NCBI GenBank assembly: GCA_025267735.1
Contig: CM046306.1
Span: 30,459,919-30,523,918, forward strand
DNA: 64,000 bases
DNA from: Mactra quadrangularis
Taxonomy: Eukaryota; Mollusca; Bivalvia; Venerida; Mactridae
Direction of reading: 5' to 3'
Each line of letters begins with the position of its first letter. Position 1 is the stretch's first letter. Positions 48,167-55,542 of this stretch are shown one piece after another. Made by a program: the position numbers and the translations under genes. Below the pieces are notes generated by a model, which was not told the origin of the DNA, made no database searches, and saw nothing but the letters and a program-made list of their open reading frames with translations.

Positions 48167-49330
48167 TTGTGACTTATCAGAATATTAAATTAATCGAATG
48201 TTTTATTTCTTAATTATACAATATTGATGTGCTATATTTAATTATTTCAGGGTTTCTTCATAGCCCTTGTATTATGTTTTATAAATTATGAAGTACGGGT
48301 AGAAATCAGAAAATCTTGGAGTCGTTCAAACTTACCATCGTGTTTACCATGTAATGATGAGAACAGAGCAAACAGTTTTAGATCCAGAAGTTGTAAGAAT
48401 TTTGTATTTTATCCTGACCGGTATGGTCTCAAATTCAGATCGGCATGGTCTTCAAGCCAGACCGCTATGGTCCCAAATACAGACCTGTATGGTCCCAAAT
48501 ACCGACCAGTATGGTCCCAAATACAGACCGGTATGGTCTCAAATACAGACCGGTATGATCCCAAATACAGACCGGTATGGTCTCAAATACAGACCAGTAT
48601 GGTCTCAAATACAGACCAGTATGGTCACAAATACAGACCGGTATGGTCACAAATACAGACCAGTATGGTCCCAAATACAGACCGGTATTGTCCCAAATAC
48701 AGACCGGTATTGTCCCCCATCCACAAAAGACATTGTGTACTGTAAAGTTCCACTGTAAGGACCACCTTGATTTATTGCAAAATAGAGCGATTTTTTGACA
48801 ATTTTAAGTCCCAAATGCTTCATTTGAGGACATATATCCCTGTATAAAGACAAACTACGATTTTTATGTTCTTAATAGTTGATCTTTACTCTAGAACCTT
48901 AGGCATTGCCAATCGTCATTTCTTCAGTTTTTACTATTTCAAACTCTATAAATTTATTGTCGGAGTATTCCAAATATTGTTAGTCCAATGCTATAGCATA
49001 AATCACTCTTAGCAATCGCTAATTCTCGTATATTCCCGTAACCTATTTTATTAACAATCTTGTTGTGCTCCTTTTATTTACAGTATATTCGCTGGTACTC
49101 TGGAGTCCTTAAGCTTTGTAAATGTCAACATAAAATGTGGACCATAATGCACCGTAATCAAGATGTTTACTGTACTTATTCTAATTTCAGCCCAAGGTCA
49201 CAGTAATATCGAAGTTGCAGATAAATTATTAAAGAAAAATGACAATTCAAAAAGAAAACAGTCTTATGAAATGACAGAGACTAAATATATGAATGGAAAA
49301 TCTGAATTATTAACTCATAATAAGCCATGA
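25349..49330 (+). CDS. class B1 (secretin family) GPCR, parathyroid-hormone-receptor-like, 13 coding exons
   Basis: A seven-helix plasma-membrane receptor for a peptide hormone; family members signal mainly through Gs and cAMP. The joined exons (25349-25402, 25979-26078, 27720-27830, 28811-28965, 29742-29836, 31490-31661, 34015-34171, 36721-36781, 42010-42082, 43751-43842, 46478-46616, 48251-48392, 49191-49330) give 1491 bases, 496 residues, all in phase. The ectodomain has six ordered cysteines (41 or 39, 55, 64, 78, 95, 120) and [11 protein letters not shown]. Helices lie at about 149-171, 178-200, 235-262, 274-294, 311-338, 359-383 and 388-413. Cys233 and Cys303 can form the loop disulfide. 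TKEQQ before the first cysteine, [18 protein letters not shown] and NSFQGFF...EIRKSWSR resemble PTH receptors. Odd: no signal peptide is seen, and a TGA lies in frame just before the ATG. Ligand is unknown; CRF- or calcitonin-type receptors fit less well. Confidence 0.93.
25403..25978 (+). other. receptor intron 1
   Basis: AT-rich, 576 bases, GT-AG. Nothing else recognised. Confidence 0.6.
25979..26078 (+). CDS. receptor exon 2 (ectodomain, residues 19-51)
   Basis: Acceptor TATCTTCAG, donor GTAATA, leaves phase 1. Encodes a helix-like segment with LTKEQQ and the ERECNC pair holding the first ectodomain cysteine. This is the position where PTH receptors have a helix with a TKEEQ-type motif before their first cysteine. 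Confidence 0.88.
26079..27719 (+). other. receptor intron 2
   Basis: 1641 bases. It contains a perfect 13-bp stem hairpin (26870-26882 with 26888-26900). An acceptor-like site at 27559 followed by ten codons was rejected because its phase does not fit. The last 52 bases before exon 3 are open in the exon 3 frame (see findings). Confidence 0.6.
27720..27830 (+). CDS. receptor exon 3 (hormone-binding domain core, residues 52-88)
   Basis: Acceptor TATTTTCAG, donor GTAAGT; enters and leaves in phase 1. Carries [16 protein letters not shown] and SQSCPGYI, the most diagnostic part of the class B hormone-receptor domain, with cysteines 2-4, the core Trp residues and the Asp (DN) that stabilises the fold. 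Confidence 0.96.
27831..28810 (+). other. receptor intron 3
   Basis: 980 bases, AT-rich, no recognised element. Confidence 0.55.
28811..28965 (+). CDS. receptor exon 4 (end of hormone-binding domain, residues 89-140)
   Basis: Acceptor TGTGTTGCAG, donor GTAAGT, leaves phase 0. Carries TCLPDGTWF and WTNYNDC with cysteines 5 and 6 and a glycosylation site (NNS), then the stalk leading to helix 1. Confidence 0.95.
28966..29741 (+). other. receptor intron 4
   Basis: 776 bases. Small ORFs at the start (28906-29230) are read-through of exon 4 or out of frame. No element recognised. Confidence 0.55.
29742..29836 (+). CDS. receptor exon 5 (helix 1, residues 141-171)
   Basis: Weak acceptor TTATTTAAG, strong donor GTAAGT, leaves phase 2. 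Encodes [19 protein letters not shown], matching the class B helix 1 pattern (tyrosine and glycine near the outer face, serines in the middle). Confidence 0.93.
29837..31489 (+). other. receptor intron 5
   Basis: 1653 bases. It contains a decoy acceptor with the same AAAGC start as exon 6 (about 30889), but the following frame has no receptor similarity. Otherwise nothing is recognised. Confidence 0.55.
31490..31661 (+). CDS. receptor exon 6 (loop 1, helix 2 and first extracellular loop, residues 172-229)
   Basis: Acceptor TTGTTACAG, donor GTAAGT, leaves phase 0. [20 protein letters not shown] is the hallmark helix 2 segment: the conserved Arg, Asn and His match the class B polar core. The long loop after it contains a glycosylation site (NET) and resembles PTH receptors, which also have an extended first extracellular loop. 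Confidence 0.96.
31971..32291 (-). mobile_element. tRNA-derived SINE, copy 2, with 14-bp target duplication
   Basis: Same family as copy 1. Exact TATATAGATTAGAA duplications flank it (31957-31970 and 32292-32305). The B box is intact (GGTTCGATTCC on the - strand), but about eight bases beside the A box are missing (GCTACCAA in the other copies, + strand), so its internal promoter is probably weakened. The tail is (AAAC)n. Confidence 0.95.
33265..33434. mobile_element. 170-bp palindromic hairpin element
   Basis: GAAATAACTTACAGTT (33265-33280) pairs with AACTGTAAGTTATTTC (33419-33434). Pairing continues through TATAGGCACTCGT/ACTCGTGCCTATA towards a centre near 33350. No ORF. Lies in receptor intron 6. 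Confidence 0.9.
34015..34171 (+). CDS. receptor exon 7 (helix 3 and start of helix 4, residues 230-281)
   Basis: Acceptor CATTTTCAG, donor GTATGT, leaves phase 1. HWECRLFF carries the disulfide Cys233 at the top of helix 3. [14 protein letters not shown] matches the class B WxxxEGxYLH motif, with Ala in place of the usual Gly. VFTEK and WWFCLLGWG match the second intracellular loop and helix 4. Confidence 0.96.
34172..36720 (+). other. receptor intron 7
   Basis: 2549 bases. Holds a hairpin repeat (about 34826-34895), a diverged foldback (about 35711-35860, CGATGCATTCGGAA pairing with TTCCGAATGTATCG) and a small GC hairpin CACGGCGTTGAGACGCCGTG (36580-36599). ORFs at 35343-35538, 35684-35878 and 36124-36387 have no motifs. 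Confidence 0.6.
34826..34895. repeat. hairpin repeat, copy 1
   Basis: AAGATTCTCGATACTAGTTAG and AGATTGAGAATCTTG form a stem of about 11-12 bp. The hairpin is closely related to 46627-46715; both lie in introns of the receptor. Confidence 0.6.
36721..36781 (+). CDS. receptor exon 8 (helix 4, residues 282-301)
   Basis: Acceptor TTGGTTTCAG, donor GTAAGT; enters phase 1, leaves phase 2. Encodes [19 protein letters not shown], helix 4 and the start of the second extracellular loop. At only 61 bases it is too short to appear as an ORF; it is supported by phase and family pattern. Confidence 0.92.
37560..40955. repeat. ~820-bp tandem satellite, four copies
   Basis: The landmark GAAATGGTTTCAATACACC recurs at 37852, 38672, 39491 and (diverged) 40338, giving periods of 820, 819 and 847. 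Shared blocks include TTTACATATAAGGTACTTAA, ATACGATAACAATAGAATCA and AATAGCGAGGGAGTTTTGTT. Copies 1-3 are very similar; copy 4 is more diverged and longer. No ORF is conserved. Confidence 0.93.
41108..41438 (-). mobile_element. Mutator-like MITE copy 2, 9-bp TTTTTGGCG duplication
   Basis: Reverse-oriented homologue of 24533-24907. Ends CAATCTGAT (41108) and GGAGATTG (41438), flanked by an exact TTTTTGGCG duplication (41099-41107 and 41439-41447). It shares ACTGTGAATAATACCGCTGT and CTACGTCACGC with copy 1. It lacks about 45 bases present in copy 1. Confidence 0.93.
42010..42082 (+). CDS. receptor exon 9 (second extracellular loop and helix 5 start, residues 302-326)
   Basis: Acceptor TTTTCTAG, donor GTAAGT; enters phase 2, leaves phase 0. 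CW at its start is the invariant class B motif; Cys303 pairs with Cys233. [12 protein letters not shown] begins helix 5. Confidence 0.95.
42083..43750 (+). other. receptor intron 9
   Basis: 1668 bases. Holds the second TTAA-flanked MITE (42139-42497). The rest is AT-rich. A short segment near 43618-43700 resembles the foldback at 35711-35860. Confidence 0.6.
42139..42497 (-). mobile_element. TTAA-flanked MITE, copy 2
   Basis: Reverse-oriented relative of 22767-23103. CCAAATCTGTGAACTAGTACCT ends at 42497 and is followed by TTAA (42498-42501); TTAA also precedes the other end (42135-42138). A few extra bases lie between that TTAA and the GGTACTCAAACACAGATTT end, so the left boundary is less certain. 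Shared interior: CCCCGTATGTAACGGTATAG. Confidence 0.7.
43751..43842 (+). CDS. receptor exon 10 (helix 5 end and third intracellular loop, residues 327-356)
   Basis: Acceptor CTATTTTCAG, donor GTAAGA, leaves phase 2. [18 protein letters not shown] matches the helix 5 to loop 3 segment of class B receptors, where the basic residues contact the G protein. Confidence 0.95.
44615..44961 (-). mobile_element. tRNA-derived SINE, copy 3, 11-bp target duplication and expanded (AAC)n tail
   Basis: Exact TTCATTGACTG duplications flank it (44604-44614 and 44962-44972). On the - strand the 3' tail is a long pure (AAC)n run (about 44618-44670, seen as GTT on +). The B box region is shortened (CCCGGAAATCGAACCC on +). 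The ORF at 44545-44751 with a valine run is an artefact of the GTT repeat. Confidence 0.95.
45026..45180. repeat. dispersed repeat starting GTAAAGTTYC, copy 1
   Basis: GTAAAGTTTCTGCTATAAGGACCAC, with TCAAATGCTT about 70 bases later, resembles 48738-48870. A shorter relative starts near 53522. Boundaries are uncertain. Confidence 0.4.
45374..45658. mobile_element. ~285-bp element with 17-bp inverted ends
   Basis: CACAGGTGCCAGACCCA (45374-45390) and TGGGTCTAGCACCTGTG (45642-45658) are inverted repeats with one mismatch. The flanks CATGGACC and CATGTATC are only partly alike, so no target duplication is claimed. The ORF at 45367-45567 lies within it and has no recognisable motif. Confidence 0.6.
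46478..46616 (+). CDS. receptor exon 11 (helix 6 and most of helix 7, residues 357-403)
   Basis: Acceptor CTTTTTTTAG, donor GTAAGT; enters phase 2, leaves phase 0. [20 protein letters not shown] matches class B helix 6 (the LxPLxGxxY region, with Ala in place of the usual Leu after Pro). FFNSFQ starts the helix 7 signature. Confidence 0.96.
46627..46715. repeat. hairpin repeat, copy 2
   Basis: GCCATTCTCGTACACAGAGG pairs with its near-complement ending at the other side (TACGAGAACGGC). Inside, ATCAAGATTCTCGAGCT pairs with AGATTGAGAATCTTGAT. Related to 34826-34895. Confidence 0.75.
47308..48117 (-). mobile_element. 5'-truncated RTE-like LINE fragment, copy 2
   Basis: On the - strand only the C-terminal part of a LINE polyprotein is present, followed by a stop (47335-47337), a short 3' UTR and a GATGATG end. 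It has the same layout as the LINE at 5578-7880, but the two proteins differ at many positions, so they belong to different subfamilies. It is truncated next to an AT microsatellite in receptor intron 11. Confidence 0.88.
47335..48112 (-). pseudogene. LINE polyprotein C-terminal fragment
   Basis: An uninterrupted frame of about 259 codons. It starts in the middle of the CxxC/HKKC finger ([12 protein letters not shown]), then a second CARC pair, [13 protein letters not shown], a [10 protein letters not shown] segment, [21 protein letters not shown] and a short tail. No start codon and no reverse transcriptase domain. It has stayed open despite truncation, suggesting a fairly recent insertion. 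Confidence 0.88.
48119..48164. repeat. (AT)n microsatellite
   Basis: Nearly pure alternating TA at the truncated end of the LINE fragment, with one AAAAA interruption. Confidence 0.95.
48251..48392 (+). CDS. receptor exon 12 (end of helix 7, helix 8 and proximal tail, residues 404-450)
   Basis: Acceptor TTATTTCAG, donor GTAAGA, leaves phase 1. [25 protein letters not shown] is the helix 7/helix 8 signature; the QGFF glutamine ends exon 11. SCLPC may offer palmitoylation cysteines (inference). Without splicing, the frame continues open into the 21-bp minisatellite to a stop near 48745. Confidence 0.95.
48422..48716. repeat. 21-bp minisatellite, about 14 copies, in receptor intron 12
   Basis: Units of the form TATGGTCYCAAATACAGACCR follow without spacers, starting about 30 bases after the exon 12 donor. 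Because 21 is divisible by three, several frames on both strands are open (for example 48354-48758 and 48465-48674). These are repeat artefacts except for possible intron retention. Confidence 0.95.
48738..49190 (+). other. rest of receptor intron 12
   Basis: 48738-48870 is copy 2 of the dispersed GTAAAGTTCCACTGTAAGGA repeat. The rest is AT-rich and leads to acceptor CTAATTTCAG. Confidence 0.5.
49191..49330 (+). CDS. receptor exon 13 (distal cytoplasmic tail, residues 451-496, stop)
   Basis: Enters in phase 1 and runs to TGA at 49328-49330. Encodes a polar, Lys/Ser/Thr-rich tail with [13 protein letters not shown], offering possible phosphorylation sites. No PDZ-type terminus. Called from phase, acceptor quality and the open frame; tails are not conserved enough for a family match. 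Confidence 0.85.
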
Positions 49331-50522
49331 ATTAACTGTGTTTACAGTGATTTAGTTTTGTTTGAACAAAGTTTGATCCATCAGGGGTCACGGTCCGAAA
49401 CCCAGTTTTCTAAAAATTCGAGAAAAATTTCGGAATGGGATTCTAAGTACATTTTAGTCGAACAAATCCTTGAATTTGATTTCCCATTCTGGAGAAAGTT
49501 CTGGACCTGTCCCTGCGAATAATAGTTACTTGTGTTGATAGACAGACGGATCATCATTGATTAAAGGGTAAAATTGGTGCCAAGTTAGTGGCTATAGTTG
49601 ATTTGTAATGGATACATGTACTTCTAAATCCCACAAGACTTAACTGTGAACTAGTTAAACTTTATGGTTATTTTATCAAGGATAATTTCTTATTCTCGTG
49701 AGATTTGAAGTTTTGTCTAAGTCTCGCGAGACCATCACGTGATGTGAGTGTTTCTTTCTCATTCATTATCTACTTTGCCTAGATAGATTTAGGTAAACTA
49801 ACATCAGAAACGACAATCCCTCTTCACATACTTGCATGCGTAGATTGACAATGTTTATGCTTCTTTCAGGGTTCAATGTATTGTGGACTTAATCTTTTGC
49901 ATGTTATCAAACGTTTTCCTCCAATCAAAGAAACTGAGTCTTGTACAATGTAGTAAAGTTTTAACGCTTCTGACTAATGTGATACACTAGACAATAAGAT
50001 ATGTTAATGTATAATTTTGATGACATGGTACTAAGAGCCATTAAAGATTTTTTTCGAATTTTTTGTATCATCATCATTGTCATCATGATTATCATTATCC
50101 ATCATTATCCTGCAATACTAGCTGCCTGCATTGTGATTTATATAAAACAAAAACATTGTCACCATCATCATCATCATCAACACATCACAATCTTTATGAA
50201 ATCATCATTGTCATCACTATCATCATCACCCCCAAAATCATCATCATCAGCCCTATCTTCATTTTTTTATAAATTTCAGCACAACCATATTACATAAATA
50301 GTATCATCATCATCACCCCTGCCATCATCATCATAATCACAACCATAATCATCATTATCATTATCATTATGACCCCAGTCATCATTATCCCCATGATCCC
50401 AGTCATCATCATCATCATCATCATTATCATCATCATAAATTAGATGATGTTATTATTGTTTTAATGTAAGCTATTTGTATTACAACTAGTAAAAGATGTC
50501 TAGGATATCTACTATAAATAAA
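49331..50522 (+). other. probable receptor 3' UTR
   Basis: No ORF. Candidate polyadenylation signal AATAAA at 50517-50522. The region includes a CAT-rich microsatellite (50063-50440). Confidence 0.5.
50063..50440. repeat. imperfect (ATC/ATT)n microsatellite
   Basis: Long run of CAT, CATT and ATC trinucleotides with interruptions. The His/Ser/Ile-rich ORFs (50001-50297, 50063-50272) are repeat artefacts. Confidence 0.93.
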
Positions 50523-51551
50523 GAGTGATTAATGTATTTTTATTGTGTTGTTGTTATTATTGTTATTATACAATATGTACATGTATATGTGAATTTTAAC
50601 ATGGTGTGTAAATGTACGGCATAAACCGTGCAGGGCATCATTTTAAATGAATTGAATGACTAGTGTTAATTATGTATGTTCACTTTGTATGAGTTTGTGA
50701 TTGACTGGATATACTTACACGCCAAATTCAACAACCAGAGACATATGTGGTGGACAGTTCACCTTACCATAGTAAACCGATATACACCAATATTAGACCC
50801 CTATCATCCGTAATGTGGTCAGAACAATGTATCGGTGCTTTCATTTACTATGTGAGTTATGTAACAGTAACAGTTAATAAGTTAATTAAAGTTTGAATAA
50901 CGTGATACAGTTGTATATTCAGTTATATCATGTTTGAAAACTGTCAAGTACAACCAAAAAGTCATTAAAATAACAAGTATATAATACACATTTAACATGA
51001 CAAATCTTTTCAAATGCAAGTTCGACAAACTCGGAGTATTTTGCTTGGAATACTTTTTTGGTTTCAGCATCATTTGAAGATTCCATCGATCGTTAGACTT
51101 GATCTTATATAAGTTATGATCAAATCTATAGTTTTAAGTATTGGCATTTTGGTTCTACTTTAAATTTCTATCAACTTTCACTTTCAAAACACAACTAAGC
51201 AATAAAATGAACATATTATGAAAGAAGATGCCACAGTTTATAAATTGTCTAAAGAATGATAAATGGCTATAACATCAAATATATTTTCGGTGAAAATTAC
51301 GCAAACTAAGTTTGGTTTAAATGTGATGATTCGTGTTCTAAATGTTTACTGGTTATTGTTCAAATGTTTTCTAACAGCTTTTAGTTTTCCGAATACATAA
51401 TTATACTGTACATGTATATTATAAGTGATAACAATATAAATGTTCAATTTAAAAAATCGTTCCATAGAATGGTACTGATATGTAGCATCACTACATGGTG
51501 TTTAAGGTAAGGTAGGAATGTCACCAACATATTAAACACGTGATAAAGCTT
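50523..51551. other. non-coding stretch
   Basis: AT-rich intergenic sequence. The ORF at 50882-51073 (-) has no motif. No repeat recognised. Confidence 0.45.
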
Positions 51552-51562
51552 TAAACCATTCT

Positions 51563-51887
51563 TATTTTGTTTGTTTTGTTTGTTTTTGTTGGGTTTAACG
51601 CCGTAGTAACACATTGTATAGGTCATATAACGGCGGTCAGTCAATCTACTCACTCCTCCTACAAAGGCTAAATCTCTGGATTTAGCTGTAAAACCAACTA
51701 CTAAGCGCATACTTTCGTCAGTGAATGACAACTGTCCTACATAATTGAGAAGCATTGATAGGAGGAATAATAGCAGTAGAAATTATTTTATGACCAAGCT
51801 CCACGAAAGTATGCCCCGCCCGGGAATCGAACACACGACCTCTCGATCAGTAGACTTGCGTGCTACCAACTGAGCTAGACAGGCGGC
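51563..51887 (-). mobile_element. tRNA-derived SINE, copy 4
   Basis: Same family as copies 1-3, with tail AAACAAAC (on -) and an intact tRNA-like head. Flanked by TAAACCATTCT (51552-51562) and TAAACAATTCT (51888-51898), a target duplication with one mismatch. The ORF at 51444-51755 crosses into it and is spurious. Confidence 0.93.
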
Positions 51888-51898
51888 TAAACAATTCT

Positions 51899-52959
51899 GA
51901 ATCATGGTAATTAAACGTTAACTAATTATATGAATGTACAGAGTTTTAAGGAATAATTAAACACTTTAATAGCGAATTTTTTTACTAACGTGAAAGAGTC
52001 ACTGGTATTTAAGAACATGGCTTGGCTTGTTGTTTTTTATGTTTCTTTTGTATATCAATGACTTAACGATTTTAAGACAGCTTTCGTCTTCGCTGTCGTT
52101 ATCGGTCCTAGTTTTTTTTTACTAAAGGGGGTTAACTAATCTAAGCCTACAATGAATCTATACGAGTTACTTCCCTTAGATAATATCAAAATTACACAGC
52201 TCTTACTTAGAGGCACCTTCTAGGTTTGTTTTAACCTTATTTGCCATATTTAAGTTTTTAACATCGTCTCCAACAGACAGAGGATAGGGAATTTGGTCCA
52301 ATATCCGACCAAGAGTTTATTGTGAGAATAAGGCACTTAGATATGGAGGTGGAAAGACAAATATCAACATCATAGAAAAGATAATTAAGTTAACTGTCCA
52401 TCCAGCATGCATTTGACTATCGAAAAAGGGCAAACATCAAATCAGGGATACTTGGATAACATAAAAAACTTTTATACATATCTCTGAAAACCCCTGAAAA
52501 CTCTGAAAAAAGATCTATCCCTCTCATTTCACTGCTTATCTTATTTGATAATTGTCAGTTCAATAAAAAAAATACCACTAATTTATCCAGAATGTAAAAT
52601 GTGGGCGGTGCTTTTTTTAGCTGATTATTTCACGAAAAAATACACTCGCCTATACTTTCTAGTATAGTATTCACTTTCATTTGATAACCTCGAATCGAAG
52701 TATGTAGCTTGTTAATCTTGTTTCAGGAAGTTGTTTCGGTTTTCTAGATAAGTTTATTTTTGGCAACACGTCAATGCCTTGAACGTTTTCCAGACATTAA
52801 GAGATGTAACAGATTGTTGTTAATGGTGTTGTTGTTGTTATTGTTGTGAATCATTCTGGGATATCGACTATGAATCATTAAACAACAGTGTATGTATACG
52901 TAGACCATTAACATCATTGGTTATATGTTATGTAATAATTTATTGCAGTATTCCACAGA
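51899..52959. other. non-coding stretch
   Basis: Intergenic, no ORF or repeat of note apart from short GTT runs near 52820-52845. Confidence 0.45.
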
Positions 52960-53272
52960 GGCGGATCCAGGATTATATTCTAGGGGGTGGGGGGGGGTCC
53001 GAACTTTTCTAGAGGGGGGGGGGTCAGAACTTGTCTAGGGGGAGGTCCGAACCTCGAACCACAGCCACATTATACACATTTTGCAGAAAAAGTGCAACAT
53101 ATTGATAATAAAAACTACGTAACCATTAAATCTATGTTACGCACCGAAAGAAAAATGCTTCATACTACTTAAAAATGACTTACAAGCAATAAATACACTA
53201 ATGGACATGTACATTTTCCAAATTCTAGGGGGAGGGGCGGACCCCCAGACCCCCCCCCCCGCTGGATCCGCC
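52960..53272. mobile_element. ~313-bp MITE with GGCGGATCCAG ends and poly-G tracts
   Basis: GGCGGATCCAG (52960-52970) and CTGGATCCGCC (53262-53272) are exact inverted repeats. Both ends are followed inward by long G (or C) runs and TCTAGGGGG motifs. The target duplication is unclear. ORFs at 52987-53172 and 53137-53385 come from this element. Confidence 0.75.
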
Positions 53273-53690
53273 CATGTTCCAGTAGGACTTTCAATGAAAG
53301 ATAACAGCGTGGCATATGTAATGTAATTGTAGTATCCCTGTGGGACACGTACGTAATGGAACATAACAGAATGGGTCAGATCCACGTGGTTGTCAGTGAT
53401 GCCAAATTAAGCTAACATGCAAATGTTTGTGCAAGAGATTCTGAGAAGCTCGTTAAATCAATAAAAATGAGCTTTGATCGATTTTTAGCATTAAAATATA
53501 AAAAAAATACAATTAAATATAGTAAAGTTCCACCATTAGGACCATTAAAACGATTTTCTTAATAACCGAGTAGGCTAAACTAACGTGAGTTTTCCTTGTC
53601 AAATTAAGCTATTAGGACTCTCTAAAAATGATTTGCAACCTTGGTGGTTTTTAAGCTAAAATTTGCCTTATAATTTCCTAGTCATAAATA
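53273..53690. other. non-coding stretch
   Basis: A third short relative of the GTAAAGTTCCACYRTWAGGACC repeat starts near 53522. Nothing else recognised. Confidence 0.45.
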
Positions 53691-53917
53691 AGGCCACAAC
53701 AAGTTGATCATATGTTCTACGGATTTTTCTGGAAAAAAAATAGGGCGAGCGAGCGAAGACAAAAAAATAAAAAAAAGTCTTAATTCACTTGCTTTATATA
53801 GCGGTTTGACCAAATTGTTATGAGCGAGCGAGGAAATAAAAATATTTTTTTTGTAAAAACCGTCAAAATTAAGGTGAGAGCGAATCCGTAGAACATATGA
53901 TCAATTTGTTGCGGCCT
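53691..53917. mobile_element. 227-bp element with ~35-bp inverted ends
   Basis: AGGCCACAACAAGTTGATCA at 53691, running on through TATGTTCTACGGATT, is mirrored by AATCCGTAGAACATATGATC, running on to GCGGCCT, which ends at 53917. The middle has repeated GCGAGCGAG and A-rich tracts. No ORF. Flanking duplication is ambiguous. Confidence 0.85.
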
Positions 53918-55320
53918 AATATGATATTATATGTAGGCATAAATACGTATATAGTATTTATGTGATATTAAATAATTCATGTACGTTTTCACATATCCTT
54001 GACATCAGTAATGTAAATTGTGAAACATTTTGTCAGTATCTTAATACATGTATATGATTACATTTCAATTTTATCTAAATCTTTAATGAAACTAGTATAC
54101 AAGCGGCATTTGAATGTGAAACATTATGGGTGCGCATCCTAATTATTATATGTTAATTATACATTGTATTTATAGAATCATTATTTACCTGTCCATATAA
54201 CAAAGAAAAGGAATAAACAAGTTTAAAACCCTTCTTTAACCAATCAGAAATTATGATATCTTAAATATTTTCCGGGTACTTTTTGTAAAGAGCTACTGAG
54301 TTTAAAATAGTAATACGTACGATTATCTAAGTTCCTCGGATCGTAATACTCGTTAAGCTGCAACCAATCAAAACGTAATATTTTAGCAAAATATTCAAAA
54401 GTTGCAAGTAGTTAATACCGACGTTTGAATTTGCAAGGGTTTTTGTTAAAATACAATTGTCAATAATGTGATTGGTCAGTTGTTGGATAATGAAATATAC
54501 GACTTTTTAGAATAAATTAAATTATATCAGCTTTATAATTAAATGATCAAGTTCATGGTTATATTTTGAATGTATTTTTGAACAAGATAAGTTTACCTGG
54601 AATCGAAAGACAATCCATTGTTGCACATAGAAACCATTATACAATAATTCTTCGTAATGATATGGCAGGGTCCAGAGTATTAAATAGCAGAAACATCTAG
54701 ATAGCATGTATTTATAACAGTTTTTCAAATGGCAAGTCCGTACGTGAAAAAGATATAGGCCTAGTTTTAATATTTTATTTTGGTGATAATTTAATGTACT
54801 CCTTAGACACTCGACTAAAAGTTAGCAAAACACTCTGACAATTAAGCCCCTTAAAAATGACACTCTCGATGACTATACATGCTCTGGTGTTTTTAATTAC
54901 GTTTGTTGACAAAATATTATAACCATGCATCACTGTGCGTTTTGCACAGGTTTTAAGAGAGTCTGGTGCCAGTGATATATGATGCCCTGTATTATAAGAA
55001 GATTCTATAATAAAGTATGTTTGGTAAAAGTACATGTAGGCCTACACAAATATTTGTAAACAGCTATCAATCATCTTTTTCAAATATATCTCATGACAAA
55101 ATTCGTCGCATGTTTTTAAAATTATTACTATAATTTTAATACGGTTATAACAATATCAAATTAAAGAAGTATGCACGGTGCTAATTGCTTTTGAATTTCT
55201 CATTTTACAGCTTATTCAATCAAATTAAAACGTACAGCATATAAAAATGTTTAGAAAATCCGAATTATTCTTCTTAACGGAAAAGAACAGAAAAGTAAAC
55301 CCAATCTAGTCACTCTGGCC
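53918..55320. other. non-coding stretch upstream of the Bcl-2 family gene
   Basis: AT-rich intergenic DNA. ORFs at 54522-54728 and 54775-55035 (-) have no motifs. Confidence 0.5.
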
Positions 55321-55367
55321 TAACACGTCAATGGAAATGTACACTATGTTTATATCCCAGTGTTCTG

Positions 55368-55460
55368 ATTGGTTGCTGGAATTTTCCGCATAGTTCGGGT
55401 TTTAACGTAAACCTGAGCATGCGCATAAAGACTGACAGTATTTAGTTCATTATAATATAA
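55368..55460 (+). promoter_or_regulatory. putative promoter of the Bcl-2 family gene
   Basis: Inverted CCAAT box ATTGG (55368-55372), NRF1-like GCATGCGC (55417-55424) and TATA-like TATAATATAA (55451-55460) lie 80-180 bases before the start codon. These are sequence matches only; start-site mapping is absent. Confidence 0.4.
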
Positions 55461-55542
55461 ACGGCTTACACGTCGAGTGGTGTAAACTAGTTTAAATTTT
55501 TAACAGAAGAAGAGTTTAATTGATCTAAACAACGTCGACAAA

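Larger units (their letters stand above)
46617..48250 (+). other. receptor intron 11
   Basis: 1634 bases. Holds a hairpin repeat right after the donor (46627-46715), unique sequence to about 47300, the LINE fragment (47308-48117) and an AT microsatellite. Confidence 0.7.

Noticed and set aside
48354..48853. Several overlapping ORFs with repeated Tyr-Arg-Pro-Val-Trp on both strands
   Set aside because: Produced by the 21-bp minisatellite. Only the frame continuous with receptor exon 12 is kept, as an intron-retention possibility.
13079..49742. Recurring TCACGTGA E-box-like sites (near 13079, 13628, 36534, 45678, 46083, 49735)
   Set aside because: Scattered over 36 kb with no clustering; too short a motif to claim a regulatory network.
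50001..50297. His/Ser-rich ORFs
   Set aside because: Translation of a CAT/ATC microsatellite.
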